In this document: piece by piece, positions 1 through 7,567 of the stretch
Numbering within the stretch: position 1 is the first letter of the stretch
How the letters are laid out: each line of letters starts with the position of its first letter
NCBI GenBank assembly: GCA_964486215.1
Contig: CAZALI010000013.1
Location: 1-35,888 of the forward strand
Direction: 5' to 3'
Origin: RUG343 sp964486215
GTDB lineage: Bacteria > Bacillota_I > Bacilli_A > RF39 > UBA660
Length of the DNA stretch: 35,888 nucleotides
The notes under the pieces: model-generated
What the model was told of the DNA's origin: nothing
What the model saw: the letters and a program-made list of their open reading frames with translations, nothing else
Databases searched by the model: none
Made by a program: the position numbers and the translations under genes

Positions 1-2
1 GT

Positions 3-134
3 AATAAGAGCAAGGTAACAATATCACTTTATGGTTCTGGAGAGATTCCATCATATAAATATGTAGTTGATTTAAGATGTCCAGTAACTTCTAAATATGA
101 TGATGTTACTACTACATGGACAACGAGTGATTAA
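3..134 (+). CDS. C-terminal fragment of an unidentified protein (5' end outside window)
   Basis: An open frame runs from the window edge to a TAA at 132-134 and gives the last 43 residues of a protein, ending YDDVTTTWTTSD. The stop lies one base before the mutL start codon, so the two genes are almost certainly translated from one transcript. The visible part alternates polar and aliphatic residues (for example VTISLYGSG) as in a beta-rich domain and has a single Cys. MutS often precedes mutL, but this tail shows no MutS feature. I do not recognise the family. Confidence 0.55.
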   Translation, partial: NKSKVTISLYGSGEIPSYKYVVDLRCPVTSKYDDVTTTWTTSD

Positions 135-135
135 T

Positions 136-1884
136 ATGAGTAAGATACATGTAATGGATGAAGGACTTTCTAATAAGATTGCGGCTGGAGAAGTAGTCGA
201 ATCTGTTATGAATGTCGTTAAAGAATTAGTTGAGAATGCGATTGATGCTGAAGCTAATGATATATCTATTAAATTAGTCGAGTCTGGTATTAAAGAAATT
301 GAAGTACGCGATAATGGTATTGGTATGGATAAAGATGATGCTAGACTTGCTTTTTCGCGTCATGCAACTAGTAAAATAAAAGATTTAGATGATCTTTTTT
401 ATATTGAGTCTCTTGGTTTTAGGGGAGAAGCTCTTCCATCTATTGCGAGTGTTTCTAAAGTTAGACTTAAAACTAGTAATGGAGAAGTAGGCACTATTAT
501 TACTATTAATGGTGGTAAAGACTTAAAAGCTAAATCTAGTGACTTAGCTCTTGGTACAGATATTACAGTTACGGAATTATTTTATAATACACCAGTTAGA
601 TTAAAGTACTTAAAAAATCCATATATAGAACTTGCGAATGTAGTAGAGTATGTCGATAAGATGGCTTTATCTTATCCGGATATTAAATTTAAATTAGTTA
701 ATGATGATAATACTATACTAGAGACTAGTGGTAATGGAGATTTGTTAAAAGTAATATATGATATATATGGAGCTGATATTACTCGTAAGATGATCCCAAT
801 AGATGCTGAAAATGATGATTATAATATTAGTGGATATATTTCATATCCAGAAGTAACTAAAAGTAATAGGAATGCTATTACAACACTTGTTAATGGTAGA
901 GTGATTAAGAATAATGAATTAAATAGATGTATAGTAGATGCTTATCATACTTATATTCATAAAGGTAGGTATCCTATAATAGTATTAAACATAGATGTAG
1001 ATCCAATACTAGTAGATATAAATATACATCCTACTAAGATGGATATTAAATTCTCTAAGATGGATACTTTAGTAGACTTAGTTAGTAAAACTATTGGAGA
1101 TAGATTAAAGACTCTTACTTTGATACCTGAAGCAAATGTCAGAAGTACTTCTTCATTTAATGAAGTATATGATCAAATTACTCATGATGAAGAAGATGAA
1201 GAAGAAGTAGTAGAAGAAAAAAACACTACGAATTACGAAGAAGTAAAATTAGACTTTGATATTGAAGAAGAGAAGAAAGAATATTCTAAAACTACTAGAA
1301 TTAAAAAAATGGATGTAGTTGGGAATATCTTTATGACTTATATTCTATGTCAAAATGAAGATGGTTTCTATTTAGTAGATCAACATGCTGCAGCTGAGAG
1401 AATTAATTACGAAAAGATACTTGATAGAATAAACAATGAAAAACTACAAGTAATAGATTTACTTACTCCTATAAAGATAGAATTAACTCCAAATGATTAT
1501 ATTAAAGTAGTTAATAAATTAGATATACTAAAGGACATGGGTATCAATGTAGAAGAGTTTGGTGACAATACTTTTGTAGTTAGATCTCATCCTATGTGGA
1601 TTGATACTGATAGAAGTGAAGCCAGTATTAGAGATATTTTTGATATTATAGTAGAACATGGAGATTTTTCTGAAGAAAAGTTTATTGATACTGTTGTGAT
1701 GACTATTGCTTGTCATTCTTCAGTTAAAGCTCATGAATATGTAAGTATTGATGATATGCAGTGGATTGTAGATAATGTTAGATATTGTAATAATCCATTT
1801 ACTTGTCCACATGGCAGACCTACTATTATTACTTATACTAAAGAAGAATTAGATAAGATGTTTAAAAGAGATTATAATGAGTAG
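136..1884 (+). CDS. mutL: DNA mismatch repair protein MutL (endonuclease type)
   Basis: 582 residues. The N-terminal GHKL ATPase shows the KELVENAIDA helix (Glu30, Mg-binding Asn34), DNGIGM (59-64) and GFRGEAL (94-100). An acidic linker (about 350-385) leads to the C-terminal dimerisation/endonuclease domain with DQHAAAER (415-422), which with Glu426 fits the DQHA(x)2E(x)4E nicking motif, plus CPHGRP (557-562), a metal-site motif. The family nicks the new strand during mismatch repair in bacteria that lack MutH. A longer in-frame start at 97 exists, but the 13 extra residues overlap the upstream gene and are not MutL-like; MSKIHVMDEG is the normal beginning. The usual VERP after IAAGEV reads VESV here. 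miaA follows after 10 bases. Confidence 0.97.
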   Translation: MSKIHVMDEGLSNKIAAGEVVESVMNVVKELVENAIDAEANDISIKLVESGIKEIEVRDNGIGMDKDDARLAFSRHATSKIKDLDDLFYIESLGFRGEALPSIASVSKVRLKTSNGEVGTIITINGGKDLKAKSSDLALGTDITVTELFYNTPVRLKYLKNPYIELANVVEYVDKMALSYPDIKFKLVNDDNTILETSGNGDLLKVIYDIYGADITRKMIPIDAENDDYNISGYISYPEVTKSNRNAITTLVNGRVIKNNELNRCIVDAYHTYIHKGRYPIIVLNIDVDPILVDINIHPTKMDIKFSKMDTLVDLVSKTIGDRLKTLTLIPEANVRSTSSFNEVYDQITHDEEDEEEVVEEKNTTNYEEVKLDFDIEEEKKEYSKTTRIKKMDVVGNIFMTYILCQNEDGFYLVDQHAAAERINYEKILDRINNEKLQVIDLLTPIKIELTPNDYIKVVNKLDILKDMGINVEEFGDNTFVVRSHPMWIDTDRSEASIRDIFDIIVEHGDFSEEKFIDTVVMTIACHSSVKAHEYVSIDDMQWIVDNVRYCNNPFTCPHGRPTIITYTKEELDKMFKRDYNE

Positions 1885-1894
1885 GTGATGTACA

Positions 1895-2776
1895 ATGAGT
1901 AAGATTATTGTTATAGTTGGTCCAACTGGAGTAGGTAAAACTAAGTTATCTATTGAATTAGCTAAGAAATTAGATGCTGAAATAATTAATGGAGATTCTG
2001 TTGCTATATACAAAGAATTAAATATTGGTAGTGCTAAACCTACAAAAGAAGAGTTAAGTGAAGCTACTCATCATTTAGTTAATATTAGAAGTGTAGAGGA
2101 AGATTTCAGTGTATATGATTATCAATTAGTTGGACGTGAAATATTAGATAAACTAATAAGTGAAAATAAGAATATTATTATAGTAGGTGGAACTGGTTTA
2201 TATATAAAAGCTCTTTTATATGATTATAGGTTTAGTGAGGAGAAGAATGATTATAACTTTGATGATTTATCTAATGTAGAAATTTATAATAAAATAAAAG
2301 AATATGATAGTAATATCGATATTCATATTAATAATAGAAAAAGACTTATAAGAGTACTTACTAGATTTTTAAATGGAGAAGAGATAACTCATAATAAGGA
2401 TAAGTTATTATATGATTCTATATTTATTGGACTTACTAGTGATAGAGAAGTTATTTATAAGAGAATTAACGATAGAGTAGATTCTATGATACATAATGGT
2501 TTAATTGATGAAGTTATTAATTTAAAAGATAAGTACACTTCTTCTAGAATATTAAATACAGCTATTGGTTATAAAGAATTTGCTTCTTACTTTGATGGTA
2601 GTGATACTAAAGAAGAAGTAATTAGTAAGATTAAGAGAGATTCGAGAAGATTTGCGAAGAGACAATATACTTTCTTTAATCATCAATTTGATGTTAACTG
2701 GTTTGATGTTAATTTTGTAGACTTTGATGTTACTATTAAAGAAATAGAAGATTTTATCAATAAAAAAAAGAAGTAA
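1895..2776 (+). CDS. miaA: tRNA dimethylallyltransferase MiaA
   Basis: 293 residues, a normal length. MiaA transfers a dimethylallyl group from dimethylallyl diphosphate to N6 of A37 in tRNAs that read UNN codons. Visible motifs are the P-loop GPTGVGKT (9-16), the substrate motif GDSVAIYKELNIGSAKPT with the catalytic-type Asp, GGTGLYIKALLY in the middle and the AIGYKE motif near the C terminus. AGGTGAT precedes the ATG. The mutL-miaA order is common in Firmicutes and suggests co-transcription. The stop codon forms the loop of a terminator hairpin shared with the convergent gene downstream. Confidence 0.96.
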   Translation: MSKIIVIVGPTGVGKTKLSIELAKKLDAEIINGDSVAIYKELNIGSAKPTKEELSEATHHLVNIRSVEEDFSVYDYQLVGREILDKLISENKNIIIVGGTGLYIKALLYDYRFSEEKNDYNFDDLSNVEIYNKIKEYDSNIDIHINNRKRLIRVLTRFLNGEEITHNKDKLLYDSIFIGLTSDREVIYKRINDRVDSMIHNGLIDEVINLKDKYTSSRILNTAIGYKEFASYFDGSDTKEEVISKIKRDSRRFAKRQYTFFNHQFDVNWFDVNFVDFDVTIKEIEDFINKKKK

Positions 2777-2787
2777 CTTCTTTTTTT
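2762..2787. terminator. Bidirectional terminator between miaA and the transglutaminase-like gene
   Basis: An 11-bp stem (2763-2773 paired with 2777-2787) of an A-run plus GAAG and its complement encloses the loop TAA, which is the miaA stop. A-runs and T-runs flank it so that it can act on both strands. The opposing gene also stops here (2786-2788). Confidence 0.8.
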
Positions 2788-3697
2788 ATGCTTTTAATTC
2801 AGAATAAACATCTTCATTAAAATTATGTTGAGAAGTAGCAACTTCTTTTAATTTAGGAGTATTTATTAAGAAATAGGTATGTGATAGTATTTCTTGTCCT
2901 GTATTAGTTATTGGATCATCCCAAGTTAAATCTAAGTTATACCATTTACCATCTAGTTCAACAGCATTCCATACATGTTCTTCACTTGATACTTTAAAAC
3001 TTTTAATATTCATCTTTTCTAAGAATAATTGCATAGCATCACTATAACCACCACATAGAGCATATTTTTCTATTAATGGTCCATAAGCTATATCTGATCT
3101 ATACTTAACAATATTATTATCACTTCTATCAGAATCATATTTACTATTATTTATTATATAATCATGCATTCTTCTAATATTATTTATTTTAGTATCATTA
3201 GGTTTGTATAAAGCATTAAATATTTCATCTACTTTGGCATTTATTATTTCTCTGTCTTCTTTTTGATAGTTTTTAGTCATACTGATAGTTATTTCTCTAG
3301 AACTATCATATTTAGTTTCTACGTGTTTGAAAGTATTATATGGATGAACATAATTGTTTATATCAGATAATATTCCTTGATCTGAAGCAATACTATCAAT
3401 TTCATCTAAACAACTTTCATATTCAGTAGGACAATAGAAAGTAAATGAACTAACACCTGCATTAATAGATGTATATATTATATTTAATATATCTTGTCTA
3501 TTAGTAGGTTTAAAGTTATCAGTATTTTGAACATAATTAAAATCATAATTACGATAATACTTATTTTTCTCTAGTTTTATTCTTTTACTTTTATAATTAA
3601 TAGAATATTCATTATATACTTTGTATAGTTCATCTTTATTATAAACAACATATACTAGTATTACTAGTAATATTAATAATATAATTGTCTTTTTCAT
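2786..3697 (-). CDS. Membrane-anchored transglutaminase-like (Cys-His-Asp) protein
   Basis: 303 residues with an N-terminal hydrophobic anchor (about 4-19) and no lipobox, so probably an extracytoplasmic protein held by its N terminus. The C-terminal half is transglutaminase-like: Cys215 in YALCGGYSDAM, His241 in EEHVWNAVELDGKWYNLD, and Asp256 in LDLTWDD form the expected triad. Such domains act as cysteine proteases or cross-linking enzymes in peptidoglycan or protein turnover; the substrate cannot be told. The region before residue 150 has no motif I recognise. AGAGGAG precedes the ATG and a TGATAAAAT box lies 18 bases upstream, just after the rpsT terminator, so it has its own promoter. 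Confidence 0.85.
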   Translation of the reverse strand: MKKTIILLILLVILVYVVYNKDELYKVYNEYSINYKSKRIKLEKNKYYRNYDFNYVQNTDNFKPTNRQDILNIIYTSINAGVSSFTFYCPTEYESCLDEIDSIASDQGILSDINNYVHPYNTFKHVETKYDSSREITISMTKNYQKEDREIINAKVDEIFNALYKPNDTKINNIRRMHDYIINNSKYDSDRSDNNIVKYRSDIAYGPLIEKYALCGGYSDAMQLFLEKMNIKSFKVSSEEHVWNAVELDGKWYNLDLTWDDPITNTGQEILSHTYFLINTPKLKEVATSQHNFNEDVYSELKA

Positions 3698-3715
3698 ATT
3701 AACTCCTCTAAGTAT

Positions 3716-3724
3716 ATTTTATCA
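3716..3724 (-). promoter_or_regulatory. Extended -10 promoter of the transglutaminase-like gene
   Basis: On the minus strand the box reads TGATAAAAT, 18 bases before the start at 3697. It overlaps the A-run of the rpsT terminator. No good -35 is seen. Confidence 0.55.
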
Positions 3725-3749
3725 AAAAAAAACCAATATTCAATTGGTT
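3724..3749 (-). terminator. rpsT terminator
   Basis: On the minus strand AACCAAT and ATTGGTT form a 7-bp stem around TGAAT, followed by a run of T. The rpsT stop codon lies in the first arm. Confidence 0.8.
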
Positions 3750-4011
3750 ATTTCATATTATTATATTTTTTTGTTAAACGACTTTTTAATCTAGCTGCTT
3801 TATTCTTATGAACTAAGTTAGAATTAACAGCTTTATCTATTCTTTGTAGAGCAACATTTAAATTAACAGCAGCAGTTTTCTTATCATTTTCTTTTACTGA
3901 ACGTTCAAATTTCTTAATAGCAGTAGACATTGATGAAGAAACATAAGTATTAACTACTTTCTTTCTACCATTACCACGTACTCTTTTAATAGCTCCTTGG
4001 ATATTTGGCAT
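3748..4011 (-). CDS. rpsT: 30S ribosomal protein S20
   Basis: 87 residues, normal for bacterial S20. The MPNIQGAIKRVRGNGRK start corresponds to the usual MPNIKSAIKRV beginning, and the rest is a basic helical protein (KKFERSV, KAVNSNLVHKNKAARLKSRL) that binds 16S rRNA. An in-frame ATG at 4068 would add 19 residues, but it lies inside the -35 box of the gene's promoter and AGAGGTGA sits just before 4011, so the shorter start is right. It is a single-gene unit with its own promoter and terminator, as is usual for rpsT. Confidence 0.97.
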   Translation of the reverse strand: MPNIQGAIKRVRGNGRKKVVNTYVSSSMSTAIKKFERSVKENDKKTAAVNLNVALQRIDKAVNSNLVHKNKAARLKSRLTKKYNNMK

Positions 4012-4039
4012 TTTTTCACCTCTCTTTGTAAACATAATA

Positions 4040-4068
4040 ATTTTATCAAAAAATTTATGAAATTGCAA
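4040..4068 (-). promoter_or_regulatory. rpsT promoter
   Basis: On the minus strand TTGCAA (4063-4068), a 17-base spacer and TAAAAT (4040-4045) with a TGA extension (TGATAAAAT, 4040-4048). This is one of the few units here with both a good -35 and a good -10, in keeping with a ribosomal protein gene. Confidence 0.8.
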
Positions 4069-4072
4069 CGAA

Positions 4073-4723
4073 TTATTTCTTAGTCTTTACTTTGGATTTA
4101 GTTAATGTATTTATTTTGTTACTTGGAAGTACTTTTCTTAATCTATTCATAATAGGTAGGTTAGCAACAATAGGCTTATCATTAGCATCCATTTTATTAT
4201 AAACATTTTTAAATTTATTAAATACTTCTTCAGGATTATTATTGATATCTCTTTCTAATTCATTAACATGATTTGATAATAATTCAAAAAGATTTTTACT
4301 ATGATATAGATTATTATCAAAAGCTTTTGTTGGAGAATATAAGTAGTAATGATCTACTTCTTTATCTTGTAATGTATGTAGATAATTTAGAATAAATTCT
4401 CCAGAATCTACTTCTTTATTTATACTTTCTTCTTTTAAATAATTAGATAACATTGTATCTTTAATTTCATGTTCTTCATTTAACATACGCATATATTCTA
4501 AGATAGCATTACTTAGTTGATTATATGTATAATTATATTTTTTTATAACAATACTAGGTTCTGTACCATCTAAGATAGATGTAACTGTATCATCAAGTAC
4601 CTCTGTATTATTACTAATTTTTGTATTACCAAATTTATTTATATATAGAGATTCTGTTACAGTACCATAATTCAATTCTTTTAAACGTAGTTCTATTTTT
4701 CTTTTAGCTTCAGTGATTGTCAT
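4073..4723 (-). CDS. Unknown cytoplasmic protein, 216 residues
   Basis: I do not recognise this family. It has no signal peptide or membrane segment, is charged and predicted mostly helical, and ends in a basic tail (LTKSKVKTKK). Residues 45-80 (VTSILDGTEP, IVIKKYNYTYNQLSNAILEY) could form a small helix-turn-helix-like segment, but the match is weak. AAGGAGG is well placed before the ATG. It has its own promoter and lies between the yidD/lipoprotein unit and rpsT on the same strand; the rpsT promoter starts within its last codons, so no terminator is visible between the two. Confidence 0.75.
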   Translation of the reverse strand: MTITEAKRKIELRLKELNYGTVTESLYINKFGNTKISNNTEVLDDTVTSILDGTEPSIVIKKYNYTYNQLSNAILEYMRMLNEEHEIKDTMLSNYLKEESINKEVDSGEFILNYLHTLQDKEVDHYYLYSPTKAFDNNLYHSKNLFELLSNHVNELERDINNNPEEVFNKFKNVYNKMDANDKPIVANLPIMNRLRKVLPSNKINTLTKSKVKTKK

Positions 4724-4753
4724 AATAATCCTCCTTGTTTGTCACAGCTTTAT

Positions 4754-4782
4754 ATTGTAACAACAAGTAAAAAAAAAAGCAA
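4754..4782 (-). promoter_or_regulatory. Promoter of the 216-residue unknown gene
   Basis: On the minus strand TTGCTT (4777-4782), a 17-base spacer and TACAAT (4754-4759) with a TG extension (TGTTACAAT). The -35 and spacer overlap the T-run of the preceding terminator. Confidence 0.6.
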
Positions 4783-4796
4783 CTATTCATATAGTT
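4769..4796 (-). terminator. Terminator of the yidD/ZnuA-like unit
   Basis: On the minus strand AACTAT and ATAGTT pair around ATGA and are followed by GC and ten T. The first arm covers the last codons of the lipoprotein gene. The stem is short and A+T-rich. Confidence 0.6.
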
Positions 4797-5646
4797 CTTT
4801 TTTTAATAAATCTAAATTACTTAGCATTAAGCTATTATAAGCTTTTTTATTAGCTCTATCTTTATCACTAATATTATTAATCTTATGTAGTTCTATTAGT
4901 TTTACTTCTGGATATTTAGCTAAGATATTTTTAGTATTATCATTTGGCTTATCTCCTTCAAAGATATAAATATAACTATTACTCTTATTTTGAAGTAATG
5001 CTTCGACATCATTTAGTGCTCTTTGTTTAGCATCACTATCAATAGAAACAACTTTAAAGTTAAATTTAGATAAATACTTTAGAGCAGAATTACCAATAAT
5101 AATAGTTGGGTTATTAGCATTATCTACAGTTACTCGATATTCAGCATCTAACTCAGATAATTCTACTTTTAGTTTTTCATATTGATCATCTATATCTTTC
5201 TTTAGAATATTAGAAGTAACATATTCTTCTAGACCAATTCTAATATTTTGAGCCATCATTAATAGGGAAGATGGATCTAACCATAATTCTTCTGTAGAAT
5301 ATTCTGTTTCTAGGACGTAAGCAGTATCAATTATTTTTAAATCAGGATTTATAGCTAGAAGAGATACAGCTAAGTCTCTTTCTTTTTCTATTAATCCATT
5401 ATATATAAATAGATCACTATTAGCATATTCATTCTTTTGTTTCTTAGTAATTTTATATTCATCTATATTAATACCATCTGGATATATAGAAGTTATATTA
5501 CTATGCTTAGAATATAATTTTTTAGTAATATATTCATTAGGATAATTAGTTACAGTGATGTTAATGTCTTCCATATCATCATTAGTACAAGCTGTGGTTA
5601 AAATACTGATCATGGTTATAATTATAATTAATAATAGTTTCTTCAT
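4783..5646 (-). CDS. ZnuA/TroA-fold lipoprotein lacking the metal-binding histidines
   Basis: 287 residues. The N terminus is a signal peptide ending LTTAC, so Cys20 is the likely lipidated residue. The body follows the cluster A-I zinc/manganese binding proteins: YPDGINIDEY (55-64) aligns with the family PPGxDPHxYE block, LWLDPSSLLMMAQNI (121-135) with HxWLDP, and IIGNSALKYL (183-192) with the HxAFxYL block. At each of the three places where the family has a metal-ligand His, this protein has Asp62, Glu120 and about Asn186. No permease or ATPase gene is nearby; instead yidD is 2 bases upstream. AAGGAG precedes the start. It may bind something other than zinc or be non-transporting. Family call fairly sure, role unknown. 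Confidence 0.75.
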   Translation of the reverse strand: MKKLLLIIIITMISILTTACTNDDMEDINITVTNYPNEYITKKLYSKHSNITSIYPDGINIDEYKITKKQKNEYANSDLFIYNGLIEKERDLAVSLLAINPDLKIIDTAYVLETEYSTEELWLDPSSLLMMAQNIRIGLEEYVTSNILKKDIDDQYEKLKVELSELDAEYRVTVDNANNPTIIIGNSALKYLSKFNFKVVSIDSDAKQRALNDVEALLQNKSNSYIYIFEGDKPNDNTKNILAKYPEVKLIELHKINNISDKDRANKKAYNSLMLSNLDLLKKELYE

Positions 5647-5648
5647 AT

Positions 5649-5867
5649 TTATTTACTCCTTTTTATTACTGGATCATATCCATATCTACCAAATGGATTA
5701 CATCTTAATACTCTTTTAATAGCCATATAAGTACCTTTTAGAGAGCCATATTCATCTATAGCTTCAATAGCATATTCACTACAAGTTGGTGTATAACGAC
5801 ACATTTTATGAGTATTTAATGGCATCATTTGATACATCTTTATCAACTTAATTAATATTTTCTTCAT
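5649..5867 (-). CDS. yidD: Membrane protein insertion efficiency factor YidD
   Basis: 72 residues, a usual length. CRYTPTCSEYAIEAI and RCNPFGRYGYDPV are the two family signatures, with the three conserved cysteines. YidD is a small inner-face membrane-associated protein that aids YidC-dependent insertion. It is usually found with rnpA and yidC; here it pairs with a ZnuA-like lipoprotein gene and is divergent from rnc. No Shine-Dalgarno sequence precedes the ATG, and the predicted transcription start falls on the ATG itself, so it may be leaderless. Confidence 0.95.
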   Translation of the reverse strand: MKKILIKLIKMYQMMPLNTHKMCRYTPTCSEYAIEAIDEYGSLKGTYMAIKRVLRCNPFGRYGYDPVIKRSK

Positions 5868-5873
5868 AGATTC

Positions 5874-5902
5874 ATTGTACTATAATATTCTCGTAAACTC
5901 AA
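5874..5902 (-). promoter_or_regulatory. yidD promoter, placing the transcript start at the ATG
   Basis: On the minus strand TTGAGT (5897-5902), a 17-base spacer, and TACAAT (5874-5879). Seven bases beyond the -10 lies 5867, the A of the yidD ATG, which implies a leaderless mRNA. Confidence 0.6.
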
Positions 5903-5932
5903 ATATTAAATGTACAAATTTCTTTATAATAA

Positions 5933-5941
5933 TGTTATAAT
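5933..5941 (+). promoter_or_regulatory. Extended -10 promoter of rnc
   Basis: TGTTATAAT ends 16 bases before the rnc ATG. The -35 region is poor. It is divergent from the yidD promoter, with about 30 bases between the two -10 boxes. Confidence 0.6.
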
Positions 5942-5957
5942 ACTTGTGGGTGTTGAT

Positions 5958-6626
5958 ATGGACGAATTATTTGAAAAATTAGAAATTAAACCAAAAGATT
6001 TAAGTCTTTATAAGACAGCTTTTTCTCATAGTAGTTATGCGAATGAGCATAAAGCTAAACATGATTATGAAAGACTAGAATTCTTAGGAGACTCAATAGT
6101 TAACTTCTTAGTAGCAGAATATTTGTATTCTCATAAGCATGAGGATGAAGGAGAAATGACTAGGGTTAGAGCTAGTTATGTATGCGAGAATGCTTTATAT
6201 GAATATTCTACTGATTTGGGACTTAATAAATATATTAGAGTAGGTCATGGAGAGGAAAAAGAGGGAGGACAATATAAGAAAGCTATTGTTGCGGATATAT
6301 TTGAATCACTTGTAGCAGCTATTTACTTAGACTTAGGTTTTAGTACTGTTAGAAGAGTTGTTTTAGATATTGTTGTTCCTTATATTGAAGATCCTAAATA
6401 TAATTTCTTTAGTGATTATAAGAGTGCTTTACAAGAATATGTACAAGCAGAACAAAATACTATAGATTATGAATTAGTTTCAGAGTCTGGACCATCTCAT
6501 AATAGAGAATTTATAGTTCAAGTTAAGATAGATGATATTGTTTATGGAGAAGGCGTTGGTAGTAGTAAAAAGGAAGCAGAACAAAATGCTGCTAAAATAG
6601 CACTTGAAAAGCTTGCGAGAAAGTAG
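5958..6626 (+). CDS. rnc: Ribonuclease III
   Basis: 222 residues, normal. The RNase III domain carries ERLEFLGD (38-45) with the metal ligands Glu38, Glu41 and Asp45, and ADIFESLVAAIYLD with Asp113 and Glu116. A double-stranded RNA-binding domain fills the C terminus from about 153 (DYKSALQEYVQ ... GSSKKEAEQNAAKIALEKL). The enzyme cuts double-stranded RNA in rRNA and mRNA processing. An in-frame ATG at 5910 would add 16 hydrophobic residues unlike the family and lies upstream of the -10 box, so 5958 with GGGTG before it is preferred. Confidence 0.97.
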   Translation: MDELFEKLEIKPKDLSLYKTAFSHSSYANEHKAKHDYERLEFLGDSIVNFLVAEYLYSHKHEDEGEMTRVRASYVCENALYEYSTDLGLNKYIRVGHGEEKEGGQYKKAIVADIFESLVAAIYLDLGFSTVRRVVLDIVVPYIEDPKYNFFSDYKSALQEYVQAEQNTIDYELVSESGPSHNREFIVQVKIDDIVYGEGVGSSKKEAEQNAAKIALEKLARK

Positions 6627-6665
6627 CATTAGTGATAGTATATTATATCGTTTAGAGGTGTTAGT

Positions 6666-7487
6666 ATGAATATTAGATTAAATAAGAAAGTTGTTGCTTT
6701 ATTATTATCTGGTACAATGGGCTTTACTTTGGCTTCTTGTGATAAGCAAAAAGATAATTATGATATGTATATTATGGGTAAGACATATACAGATGTTTTA
6801 AGAGAAGTAAAAAATGAAACCGTAACTGATGAATTATTAAAAGATGAAAAAGGTTATGGATATGGTACTCAAGATGATAATATGTACTATGAGACTAAAA
6901 AATTAGAAAAAGCATTAGAAGATTACGATAAAATAAAAGATATTGGTCAATTAGATGATATTCCTATAAGTACGGAAATTGATGTCTCTTATAATAAGTT
7001 TAAAGAGTATGATGTTGATTACTTACTAGATTTGTTAGGTAGTGGAGATGAAAATAAAAGAAAAGATGCTTTAACTAAACTAGCTGATTATAAACATTAT
7101 TACAAAGAATATATATCTAATTATGGTTTAGATATTTCTCGTGAAGTTTTATATAATAGTGTGTTGGGAGCTTGTCTAGATGCTTTAGATGAGCGTGGTA
7201 AGAACATAGATTCAGTATCTATTGCTAATGTAAGTGGTAGTGATAGAGATGATTTACCTGCTACTGTTATAATTAATGATAGTGAATATTTATCTTTCTA
7301 CGATAATGAAGCTATTACATTTTATCTAAATTTAGATGATTATATTAATGGAAATAGTGGTAATACTGATGTAGATGTTCATACAAGAGACTATTTAGTA
7401 TGTAAAACAGCTCTTGATTATGCTAAGAAAATAGTTGCTAGAGGTGGAACAAAACAAGGTAATAAAATATTTGCTAAGAGAAAATAA
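6666..7487 (+). CDS. Predicted lipoprotein of unknown function
   Basis: 273 residues. A signal peptide (about 7-24) ends in the lipobox LASC with Cys25, so it should be anchored outside the membrane. The rest is acidic and soluble, with no family I recognise; about 115-145 (VDYLLDLLGSGDENKRKDAL) looks helical and the C terminus is basic (GTKQGNKIFAKRK). AGAGGTG precedes the start. It lies between rnc and the RNase J gene and has its own terminator. Confidence 0.8.
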   Translation: MNIRLNKKVVALLLSGTMGFTLASCDKQKDNYDMYIMGKTYTDVLREVKNETVTDELLKDEKGYGYGTQDDNMYYETKKLEKALEDYDKIKDIGQLDDIPISTEIDVSYNKFKEYDVDYLLDLLGSGDENKRKDALTKLADYKHYYKEYISNYGLDISREVLYNSVLGACLDALDERGKNIDSVSIANVSGSDRDDLPATVIINDSEYLSFYDNEAITFYLNLDDYINGNSGNTDVDVHTRDYLVCKTALDYAKKIVARGGTKQGNKIFAKRK

Positions 7488-7496
7488 TTTGAAAAA

Positions 7497-7534
7497 AAAT
7501 GACTTATTTGATATAATTAATAAGTCATTTTATT
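7497..7534 (+). terminator. Terminator after the lipoprotein gene
   Basis: A 12-bp stem (7497-7508 with 7519-7530, AAATGACTTATT and its complement) has a 10-base loop and a T-rich tail. The loop holds TGATATAAT, which looks like an extended -10 and could also serve the RNase J gene 50 bases on. Confidence 0.75.
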
Positions 7535-7567
7535 TACTATTAAAATATTTATGAAAGGAGAAGAACA

